Shown here piece by piece: positions 21,501-31,173 of a stretch of 64,000 bases of DNA. The stretch comes from Gamsiella multidivaricata. Lineage: Eukaryota > Mortierellomycota > Mortierellomycetes > Mortierellales > Mortierellaceae. The position numbers and the translations under genes were made by a program. How positions within the stretch are numbered: position 1 is the stretch's first letter; each line of letters opens with the position of its first letter. The notes beneath the pieces are model-generated. The model searched no databases. It was not told the origin of the DNA and saw nothing but the letters and a program-made list of their open reading frames with translations. Where the stretch lies: assembly GCF_025024155.1 (NCBI RefSeq), contig NW_026251755.1, positions 1 to 64,000 of the forward strand, in the 5' to 3' direction.

Positions 21501-22061
21501 CTTTTCCCACGCAGATCCATGGCCCAATGCCAATAAAAGAAGGAGGTGTATGACAACACTGTGTGAGGCACTGACCATGAGGAAATGAGGAAATGAGGAA
21601 ATGAGGAAACAGCGCTACTCCTCCCAGCTGCAGTCGTCTTTCTCGATTCTCTCTCTCATCTCCGCTGGTGGTAAACTGCCTTCGGACTGCCCACTTAGTC
21701 CAGTTAGAACAGATTTTAAAATGATCATGCAGATAGAGAAAAGGCGTTGCCTCTTTTTTTTTTATGCGATGACCAGGGCTGTTTCCGTCGTCCAAGGCAC
21801 ATGGACAACCGTGTACTCACTTTACCCCTGTAGTAATCACTGATAAATATGGATCGAATTGAATAGAATAGTGCTCCCTCACACTGCTTGGCGGCGTTGG
21901 AGGCCATAAAACCCCTCCTGCACCCTCCCAACTCTTGCTCCTCCTCCTCCGCTCACTCTCTTTCCCTTCCTCCTCCTCACGGTTGTGGACCTCAAAGCTC
22001 TTTCAGCTCTGACTGACCCTCGCTTGCTTCCTCCGCACTTTCAGCTACGATCACGTACATC
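18366..22061. other. Gene-poor 3.7 kb with fragments and homopolymers
   Basis: No complete gene is visible. It holds a 32-base A run (18469-18500), a T run near 18871-18887, an eight-base tandem repeat (21577-21608) and scattered short open frames. A plus-strand segment at about 19340-19430 reads like real protein (HDQYTIEVVRKSLHREVTYR) but stops soon after. A minus-strand segment at 20820-20860 contains FIVMSDES, which recalls the first catalytic motif of Tc1 transposases, followed by frame breaks. These look like remnants of old genes or transposons. A TATA-like CATAAAAC (21905) and CT-rich leader precede the Dicer-like gene. Confidence 0.4.
21577..21608 (+). repeat. ATGAGGAA tandem repeat, four units
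   Basis: Four exact copies in a row. Confidence 0.9.
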
Positions 22062-24739
22062 ATGGGCAGCATCACCCCCATCGCCATCCACGCCCACATC
22101 GTTGCGGCCACCGATCCCTTCTATAATGATGCAAATGTAGCAATCATGACCTACCAATACGCGATTGCGACCATGTGTCCACAGCCTCGCACTCAGGTAC
22201 GGTATCGAATCATCGCTACCGGTTTGTATGACGTTAATAGAACCGTAACTGGCACCAACTCATCATGCTTTTATGTCACATGTTTCTGATCCTCCACTTT
22301 GCTCCTTCGTTCCTTCGCGCCTTCTCTTCCTTGCCTCTCTCTGCTATCAGGAGGTCATCCTCTTTATCTCTCATAACGCTCGTGCTCTTTACACATACCT
22401 ATTGGCCACCACTCTTGAGGGCCAGTGGACCGATAGAATTGCCGTGGTTTGGGACGCGACAAATGCTGAGACGTTTAATGCGGAGGCGTGGTCGAGTCTC
22501 GCAAGACATCACGATGTCATAATCACTTCAGAAAGTATTGCCGTAAGCCTTTTGAGACACCCTTTACTGGACCTTCGAGTGGTAAATTATATCTTTATAT
22601 CTTCACAAAAAGAAACCCGCGTAAAAAAAAGAGCAGGAAAAGAAAGACATACGTGTATCCTTGGTGGCGTTGCTCGACTCACTCACGGTCTTTGCGTCTG
22701 CTCTGTTTCAATCACAATGGCCTAAACATAGCATACATTCGATATCCTTAACTTGACAGGGAACAGCCGAGCCGAGTCGTTATTGTTATGTTTCGATGAG
22801 GTCCTGGAGCGCGAGTTCCCCTTGCTAGTTGACGGCCATGGACATGCGATCCCCAAGGACAGGAGCCTCCCATTGCTTGCTCGAACCGCCACCACTAATG
22901 ACGTTCATTTCAAGTGGTTGGTTCAATGCCCGCGCGATATAATCGCCTGGTACGATGCTGAAAAGGAGGAGGACGACCCCTTCGGAGACTTCCGAAGACA
23001 TGTCCCTCTACAGCAGAGGAAGGCTTGCTCTACCCTTTGGGGCTTCTGCAGAGGCCATGGCCTCGAGTGGGCATCTCTGGCGTTCGAAAGCGCCGCAGAG
23101 AACCTCGGACCGTGGTGTTCGCTGGCGACTTGGGGTCACGTACTGAAGATCCTCAAGACCAGAGATATGAGAACCGCGTTAACGTCGGCTCATGCGAGCG
23201 ATCAGGAAATAGAGCGCCTCAACGCCATTGCTGATTCGCTCGGAGAGATGCCGCAAGTATCAAAGCACTTGTTTCGGAACAAACTGAAGAGACTGATTGA
23301 GGTCCTTCAGTCGTGTTACGGCAATGTGCTGAGTGCTAGCGTAGTCGTTTTCGTCGAGCATGAGGTGCATGCGTGCGTTCTACAGGAGATGGTGAGGCAA
23401 TTCGGACAGGAGTTTGGCCTGATCTCCGTCCGATCCTCAGTGCTAACTGGCCGCAGGACCAGAAGGATGAATTTTGGTCCGCATCAGGAGCAAACTGAGA
23501 GAGAAATGCGAGTGCTGAATGAGTTTGCCCAGGGTGGTAGGCGCTTGCTGTTCACCACTGGTGCCTATGACGACTTCGTCTTGAAGAAGGTTAAGTGCGA
23601 TGTACTCATTAGGTACAAAAACCAGAATCTTTTTTCTATGCCCCAAGGTATAAGGAATGAAACAGTCAAGGTAGACAGAGTCCTCTAGCGTGATTTTCCT
23701 TTCTTTCTATTCCCCTCTCTTTATATATATCATGTATAGGTTCGATACCCATGCCGACATCCCGAACCACGTCCGCTCACGCGCAGTCAACCACAACAAG
23801 GCCTATGAAGCTGTTATCATTTGTCCCTCCAATGATCCCGCCCCTGTTCCACTTGTCCTCCCTGTCCCCCCTGTCGATCCCGCGTCAGCATTCACACGTG
23901 CTTTAGGAAACGCGTTCTTAAAGTTGTCGGTATCTCTTTACCTCTTCGTGCAAGATTTCTCATTGGGACCGGGCCGTATCACCATCAGTAAGGATGGCAT
24001 GATCTGCAACGCCGCTCTTATCAGCAATACCGAAGATATTCGAGGCTCAAAGGCGAGTATCGGTCAAGCATACCAAAAAAATGGACTCGAACATGTGCTG
24101 GCGAAGGTTGCAAGTCTTGTTCCATGTCTGAAATCAGTGCATGCGTGGGAGGATTTCGCGAGACAATACGAGCTGACGAAGAGCTTGTCAGAGAGTCCCG
24201 TTCTTTTCCCAAATGCGTTACTTTTCGAGGACACCCGTGCGATCGAGGTGACAATAGGCTACTCTTTTGAGGATGTGAGCCTGCTGAGTCAGGCACTTAA
24301 CCTCACAAGCCCTCAATTTCAGCGCCTTGAGCTCATTGGAGATTGTGCGCTGGATATCCTTGCCTTCGAGCATTGGTCTTCACTCTACCCACACAAGCCT
24401 GCCGAACAGTTGAACTTACTCATGAGGCATATCACAACGAACAAGTTCCTGGCGATTGTAGCAACAGAGCTGCGTTTTCATCGCCACATCCTTGGGCGCA
24501 AGAAGCAGATAGAGATGATGGGACATGGAGCAACTGCAATTGATACTAGTTTCGCTGCGGTGCCTGAGATGAACCTCACTAACCGCCTCAAAGGGCTAAA
24601 CATCCCCAAGGATTTTGGTGACCTTGTCGAAGCCATTTTCGGGGCCGTCTACACTGATTCAGGGTTCCAGATGGGGGCGATAGCCTCTGTTTTTGAACAC
24701 TGCGTGAAGCCGGTGATCGACAAGCACATCCAACCATAA
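22062..24739 (+). CDS. Reduced Dicer-like protein: ATPase-dead helicase skeleton plus one RNase III domain
   Basis: Proposed exons 22062-22196, 22351-22581, 22777-23612 and 23740-24739 give 733 residues. The third exon's acceptor was chosen by phase and alignment and is the least certain join. Dicer landmarks occur in order. The motif I region NVAIMTYQYAIATM (25-38) lacks the Walker A GxGKT. EVILFISHNARALYTYLL (46-63) matches motif Ia. LLLCFDEVL (124-132) stands where DECH is expected. LGPWCSLATWGHVL (232-245) matches the Dicer Hel2i signature. SVVVFVEHEVHACVLQEMV (310-328), LNEFAQGGRRLLFTTG (369-384) and CDVLIRFDTHADIPNHVRSR (396-415) follow the C-terminal helicase lobe, with motif VI degraded. 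The RNase III domain (about 570-730) has QRLELIGDCALD and PKDFGDLVEAIFGAVYTDSG. Metal ligands E598, D602, D695 and E698 are all kept. I see no PAZ, no first RNase III domain and no dsRNA-binding domain. Canonical Dicers exceed 1,300 residues. It probably acts in RNA interference or a related RNA-decay route; this is inference. Confidence 0.82.
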
Positions 24740-25211
24740 TTTTAGCATTATAATATACTATCCAAATGGCTTTCTGAAGTAGATAGTCCAAGTTCGAAAT
24801 GGGCGCCGCCGGTCAATTCAATTCGGCTCTATACAGCATATAAAAAAACCAGGATAGTATCAAGGAAGGTAGGCCTTTGAACTCAACAGGTGCGTTGGTA
24901 CGCTTTGGCTGCTTGACCTGGCTTCCGGGGACTATGGATCGGTCCTACTTTGGTAGAAAGGACGACTATGGAAAATCTTTGCTATGTTAGTTAGATGTGA
25001 CAGATTCACAGGACTAAACTGATATAAAGGAAAGAATAACATCTGCGTTTGGTGCTGCGCTAAAGATAAATGGCCGTTCAGGTCCATGGTCCTTGACCGA
25101 TAGTTGTACCACCAAAATTGGTCTTTCCAGGCACGGAGGGATTTTTATTGCTGTGCGTGCATCGCGTTGTTACTAATGGACCGTGCACCGCGAATACAAT
25201 AAATATAGTCG

Positions 25212-27835
25212 CTACTGCCTTCTGGGGCCATACTCGTCCCATATCCGCATGTACTCCTCCACGAGCTGTGCGCAAACCTTTCCACCGTCATGGGGTATCC
25301 GTCTCTCGAACCAGGCCGCTGGCTCTGGGCTCTCAGATTCCATCATCACCAGGTCTTGTCCCCGCCCATCTGCAGCAGCACTACCATTCCCGACGCGCGC
25401 TGACTTATCTGTCCCATTGCCAGCACTACTGTTACCAGCGGTGTTCATAACCTTGGACCGAATCGTGGCCGAGGTCAGCGAAGAAATCGAAGCGGACCGT
25501 CTCCTGGACCGTGCCGGGGACAACATTGGCGAATCCTCATCGTTCACCGGCGGTGAAATTGGTCCCCCACGTGCCATCTCTCCCATGTTCACGGACTCTG
25601 CCAATGACTTGACCTTGGACGCCCGGCGGTGCAAGGACGACGTCGACGAGGACGATGCAAACGACGAAATCGAAAACCCAGCTGACGATCTCCTTCGACG
25701 GACGACAGCAGCTGCAGTATCAGGATCGCATGTCCCCAGAAATAACTTGCGCCCTTCCCGCTCCTCTTCCGCAAGACGATCCGCTTCCAGAATCGACCGT
25801 TGCCAGAGTCCCGTCTCAAACTCCTCGGCAGTCATTTCTACAGGCAGGCCGTGGTTGATCATCAACTTGATAAGACCTTGCTCCTCAATGAACTGCGGTC
25901 GGGAAACATAGATTAACGGGGTATCGTGCGCAATGCACTCTGAGCAAGTTCCGTATCCCTGGAGAGAAATAGAGAGAGAAATAGAGAGAGAGAGAGAGAG
26001 AGAAAAAAAAAAAAAAAAAAAAAAAAAAAAGAAGAAAGCTGTTAGCTGAATCTCCAATAACCGGCTTGCTGCACCATAGGGAGGGATACCGACTTGAACA
26101 TACCAGCTTTCCAATGACAATATCCGCCGCGTGGGTCAAATCCGGCACATAGACGCCATGTGGACTCCTATAGAATCCATCCGGCAACTCATGCGAAACC
26201 GGCAATCCACAAATAACGCCAATCCAGCCCTCCGGTAACGGGTTCCCCCATCCTTGCTTCAACCGTTGTCCCCCAAACGAAACCAACACCATTTTCTTGG
26301 TCTTGATCGTCTCTTCATCCACACCAAGCGACCGGAGCACGTCCTCGCGAGAATTGATCGCCTTGCGGACCACCAGGGGTACATCAATCACGCGTCGCTG
26401 CAGCGGCCCCGGTTTTCCTGCCCTGAATACAGAGGTAATGACAGATAACTGCGGGTTCTTTCGTGACTGCTGACCCTGCTGTTCACCATTCAATGTTCCG
26501 TTAGTGGCTCCTAGGTGTTGAAGATGAAGTTCTCGATCCTGGTCATGATCTGCATTCTGCTGGCCGAGTTGTAGGCCCATGGTCTCCTTCGTATCATCCG
26601 CGTTCAAACAGGACAGCTTCTGAATAGTTGGTCTATTTTCCAGCATCGAGATTTCGTCCGCAAACGCTGGGATGTCGATTGAACCTGGTAGCCGAAGCAG
26701 CAACGACGCCTTCTTATAGTCTTCCAGCGCAGCATCTGCACATGCAATCACGTCCCTATCCATGGGATTGCCCTCTCTCAGGAACCGATAGACCTCATCA
26801 AATGTGAAATTCGTGATCAAACATGCCGGGATCCCGTAAGCGTGTGCTGCAGCACTATTGATGTTGTCGTTGTAGACCAGGGGAATAAAGTTAGTGAGCC
26901 TACTCTTCGTCACCGCTGTGTCTTTATCAGGTTGTTTTGTTAGAAGAAAAAAGGCAGAAAAAAAAAAGGGGGGGGGGGATATTTAATATTACCATGGCAA
27001 GAAGGGAGCGTCGGCAAGGACGCAGTTAGCGCCGACCTGTTGTAACCATGAGACTTCGTGCCGAATCATCTCCTCACGTCTTGCCAAAAAGCTCTTGACG
27101 CCCTCAATGGTCTTTTGCCGATCCACTGAATACGCCTGCAATATAAAAGAATTTACAATGTCAAATTGCATACGGACATTCAAAAAAAAAAAAAAAAAAA
27201 AAAAAAAAGGTTAATGATGCCCCCGGGTTCCAAGGCTTACCAGAGGTTGCACGACGCCGGCATCCACTTTGGCGTTTCGGTAAATAGCTCCTAATGCAAT
27301 CACATCCTGAAAGATAAACTGGGGTGCATCCGAGACAATGTAGATGGTATGCCGAGACATGCTGCCGTTCGCCGTCGTATCAGGCGTCGTGGCCGTTGTC
27401 GTGGTTGTGGTCGTGGTCGTGGTCGTGACCAGTGTCGTCGTCGTCGTCGTCATGATTTCAGTCGTCCCCGAGGCATTTACGACTGTATTCAACTGTGTCA
27501 AAACCGGATCGGAAACTGCAGTGAATGAATCAACGACCGTCTTTGACTGTAGGAGCTCTGTAATGATTTGGTTGACCCGAGTCGCATGGCCGAATCCTGT
27601 TCATGCAAGGAAGGAAGGAAGGAAGGAAGGAAGGAAGCGATATGCGTGAAATAATATAAAATAAAATAAACCAGATAAGAATTAGCTCGATGTGATGGTT
27701 CAAAAGATAGGTCCATTCTCGTCATTGCTGTCTATTAAAGTTCAGCTATGATAGCATAGTGGCAATACCAAGGCCAACTAACCACCTACCATGGCCAGAC
27801 ACATAGTAGCAAAAGGTGTATCCTTTGCCTGTCAT
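25212..27835 (-). CDS. L-arabinokinase-like glycosyltransferase-domain protein without the kinase domain
   Basis: Five exons (27835-27790, 27596-27241, 27135-26993, 26854-26104, 25958-25212) join in frame to 680 residues. The N-terminus CYYVSGHGFGHATRVNQI (9-26) is the signature opening of the nucleotide-sugar-binding domain seen at the front of plant L-arabinokinases. It is followed by VSWLQQVGANCVLADAPFLP, AYGIPACLITNFTFDEVYRF, MVLVSFGGQRLKQGW and IVIGKLGYGTCSECIAHDTP, all matching that domain in order (GT-B-like fold). The GHMP sugar kinase half of the plant enzyme is missing; a Ser/Arg-rich linker and a short conserved end (VEEYMRIWDEYGPRRQ) replace it. A threonine run interrupts the N-terminal domain. 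Introns carry a TTCC repeat (27608-27638) and homopolymers. The domain probably handles a nucleotide sugar, but the reaction is unknown. It converges with the Dicer-like gene, ends 473 bases apart. Confidence 0.85.
27380..27455 (-). repeat. Coding trinucleotide-type repeat (threonine tract)
   Basis: GTCGTG-type repeats on the plus strand encode two Thr runs within exon 2 of the arabinokinase-like gene. Length probably varies between strains. It inserts a flexible loop into the first lobe of the domain. Confidence 0.8.
27608..27638 (+). repeat. AAGG tetranucleotide microsatellite in an intron
   Basis: About seven to eight GGAA units, read as TTCC in the first intron of the arabinokinase-like gene, directly upstream of the acceptor and serving as its pyrimidine tract. 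Confidence 0.9.
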
Positions 27836-28358
27836 CTTGAGCAAATTGAAGGATTTAGAAGGATGTGAAGGCGATTCAAAAGTGTTGGAGATGAGTCCTA
27901 CAGGGAAGAGGAGAGCGTCTATGTAGTCTTGAAGCTTTTTGTTCAAGAGAAAGGTATATTCTACTGTATGACGGTGTGAGTGTGCATAAAAATATCAGGA
28001 AGAGCGTTGGGTAGGGAAGTACCCAAGAGCACGAGTCGGACGATAGGAAGGAAGGAGGGTAAGGATGAGGCTGAAAAGGGGGATGGGGATGGAGTGATTC
28101 TGTTGGTGCTGAAGAGGATCAATGAAGAGAGAGGAGGAATGAATGTCCCTCCAGCAGTGGACAATTGATACGCAGACCGTTGTGAGAGAGTAATTGCCCT
28201 GTGCAGCATTCGGTCATCCCATTGGGCAATAAGCAGTCTTTCGAAATTGTCCTGACTGGTTCACGTCGTATGGCCACCAATTACTGCACACAAAGTATAC
28301 ACTGGTTTTATTAATGAAGAGTAAATAAGTGGCCTCGCTTGCAAACAAAACCGTCGGC

Positions 28359-30503
28359 CTAAAGAACCATGCCTCCAGCATCCATCCCACAGATCTCGAG
28401 CGACTTTTCTAAATCCGCATCCAGTTGAACCTTGATCTGGTGCAACTGGCCCTCCGGTAATGTCGCCCCAGGTGGGCAGACAATATCCAGGGTCATGGTG
28501 TGTGCGAACGGATATCGTGCCGTATGATGACACGTCGTCTACGCCCATTGCAACAAGATAAAGCAACACTGTTAGTTGCTAACACATAAACTGCGCGTTT
28601 TTTTTTTCTTACAAGAAAAAGGTAGCACTATAAATCATACCCAGTAGATTCCGCGTTGATTGGATGCTAGCACCGTGATCTGGCCTTCTAGACTCGTCAG
28701 TGCCTTTGAAGAAGTGATCGTTAGATGTCTTATTGTCGTTGCCTTCACAAACCGGAGACCAAACGAGTCACCGGCCTGGGGCACCTTGAAGCTGTTCCAA
28801 CACGTCAAGGGATCGTTATCGACTGCGTGAATATATGCAAACGTCCTCCAGAACTCCGTGGTTGGATAGTCCAGTTCCATGAACTTTGCATTCTGTTCAT
28901 CGATCGTTTGCAGATCACCTCTGAAGACGACCTCCTTGGGATCAGGGAAAGGATCCAGACTTGTCATGAACAGACACTTGTCGTTGAAGCACGGTGACCT
29001 GAGTTTGATTTCAAAGAAAGTTAATATATGAGCCGGCTGATATATGATTTCGTAAGCCAGTCAGGGTGTGCGCGCATTGATCCTCTCTCACCTCGTATGC
29101 CGATCCTTGACATATGGCAGTTCCTCCTCACGGACAAAGGGATCCTTGCCCGTTACCTCAAAGTTGGCCAACAGAGCCGAATACAGCCGGTCAGCGGCAT
29201 CCAGCTATCGACAACAACAAAAGACACAAGAGCACGCATCATCGTCAGCATCATGGCCTGTCATGCATTTGCTTTCTCTGGTCAGTTGAAGTTCAAAAAC
29301 GGTCCACATCTTTACCATGTTTCTGAAGACGATGCTCCAATGGTCATTGACACCCTCTGTACTCCAGCCATTCTTCTGGTCCAAAGGTGTCAAGTAACTA
29401 ACTAGCTGATATGGATACTGGTTCGTCCAGATGGAGAAATACATATCGATGACCTTGAATCGATCCTTTGCAAGGGTGGTATTGCCACGTTGTTCCAAAA
29501 GTCGCTGGGCCTTCTCCCGGGGCAAGTACGACCCTGTTCCCATCCACGAAAACCCTGCGTGCAGGTTATAATCTATCGATCAAAGTCCAGGTTGGGTTCG
29601 CGAAGGTTAGGAAAGAGTTCGGATTGTGGAATGCTTCAGGTCCTTTGTGTGTGTGTGCGCGCTAAGAAATCAACCAATCAACAGACGCAGCCTTCCGTTT
29701 AAATAACCACCCTCAAAAAGAACAGGCAGTTGCAATATACCTTCGTTGGTAAAGGTCCATCGACGGTGCTCCATCTGGATTAGTGGCAAGGTGTTTGTAT
29801 GGATCAGACTGGGGCTCGTCATAAAGTTGGTGTAGAGTGCATCCATGTGTGTGTTCAGCCAGTCGTCGTCTTGTAAGTAGCAGTGCTTGTACTTCGCCAA
29901 CGAGCATGACATGTACTTTGCAAAATCGTGCAGGTTCTCCTCCGCATTGTAGACCTGCAGCTCAGGTAAAGGCCCAAAGCTCGGATCCATTTCAAAGTCC
30001 CGTCTTGATAGCTTGATCTCCTTGTTGTTGTTCCAGACAATGATCTGTTTAATGTATGGGTATCGTGCCAGGTAGCTGACAATCAATTTGAGTCCCTGGA
30101 TGCGCTTCCAGCCTAGCAAAATGGCGGTTGCAGGCAAGAGATGCTCGTTCTCAGCCCGCTGCAGTGCTTCGTCTGTAAAGTCTTCGAACAAGTAGGCCGA
30201 TTTACGGGTCTCCATGATCTGCTGGACTATCAGCTCCCGCTCGACTTCGTCCCTGGTCTCCTTGAGGGTCGATGGCTCCGAGATGATGTCATCTTCCTGG
30301 GGTACAAAGAGTTTGCTGACGGCCAGTAAGGAGACGATACAGAGACCGATAAGGACAAAGAATTTTGCAGGGTTGAGACGCTTGGTGTTTGATGAGGGAA
30401 TGGAGGACGAAGATGGGTTTGAGGAGAGGCCAGGACGCCGCGAGGGAGGAGCATTGTTGTTGAGGTGGAATGGGAGGCCGTTGCCATTCCCGTTCCTGTT
30501 CAT
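28359..30503 (-). CDS. Type II membrane glycosyltransferase, DDD motif
   Basis: Exons 30503-29741, 29572-29316, 29204-29092, 28998-28641 and 28538-28359 give 556 residues in frame. From ATG at 30503 (MNRNGNGNGLPFH) a short basic, Ser/Pro-rich cytosolic tail precedes one membrane anchor (FFVLIGLCIVSLLAVSKLFV, about residues 43-62), the layout of Golgi glycosyltransferases. The catalytic part has AILLGWKRIQGLKLIVSYLA, IIVWNNNKEI and KHCYLQDDDWLNTHMDALY, where DDD is the likely metal and sugar-nucleotide site. GFSWMGTGSYLPREKAQRLL and GVNDHWSIVFRNM follow. The pattern recalls exostosin-like (GT64-type) enzymes and related fungal proteins, but I cannot fix the family or the sugar. The acceptor at 29572 could instead lie some 18 bases further on, changing six residues (still in frame). 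The ORF is open upstream of this ATG, but earlier starts would put the anchor deep inside, so I chose this one. Confidence 0.8.
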
Positions 30504-31173
30504 GATGATGCTGAAGTGTGACCTGAGGTACAGCTGACAGCGAGAAGGATTACGAGCGATGCACACAAGAGACGAGAGTGTCAGAAGAAGGAAAGGTGGG
30601 GCTGTTTGACAAAAGAAAGACCTGCAGTGGTGAGCGATGGGCGATGAGGGATGGATGTCTGGTGGGCTAGTATGCAGATGGAGGATTGAAGATGGATGGA
30701 AGGGCAGAAGGGGTGGAGTTGGAGAAAACGAAGGGGTTCTGCTTGTTGCCTCCAAGGCCTAATTGAACCTTGCAGGTGTCCAGGAACTCTGAGGAATGTG
30801 ATCGGATACGGTCCTCAGTTCGAGACCCATTGCTCGTGCGATTTGCTATCCCATCCATCCGAGATAAATACCAATGTACCCGTATCCCAGTAGCCAGGTA
30901 ACCAGAGAAGATATTCATCGTCTCAACCTCAATGCTGGGCAATTGCAGGCTGAACAAGATGGAAGTTAAGCATATATAGAAATTGCGGGGTGCCACCTAT
31001 TTCCAGCTTTAGCAAAACTCTCCCTCCTTCAGGCAGTATAGCTCGCTCCGTATGAGCAGGTGCATCGTGTGTGCCAAATGCGCAGAAAGTTGCATGTCGC
31101 CGATCATGAATATGCCTGGGTCATTATTTGTGTCGAAAAGTTCAAATAAGGCTTGGAGATGGCATACAAACGA
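30504..31173. other. Intergenic, promoter side of the type II glycosyltransferase
   Basis: About 670 bases between two minus-strand genes. Contains GA-rich and pyrimidine-rich stretches; no gene supported. Confidence 0.4.

Noticed and set aside
22753..22776. Alternative acceptors TTGACAG and CATAG for the third exon of the Dicer-like gene
   Set aside because: TTGACAG gives a wrong phase with both possible donors. CATAG (near 22731) is in phase but inserts about 15 residues where Dicers have none before motif II. It remains possible and should be tested by cDNA.
25183..25911. 242-codon plus-strand open frame
   Set aside because: It is antisense to the last exon of the arabinokinase-like gene, which has conserved motifs and a good splice structure. 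The plus-strand frame is Arg/Ser-rich shadow sequence.
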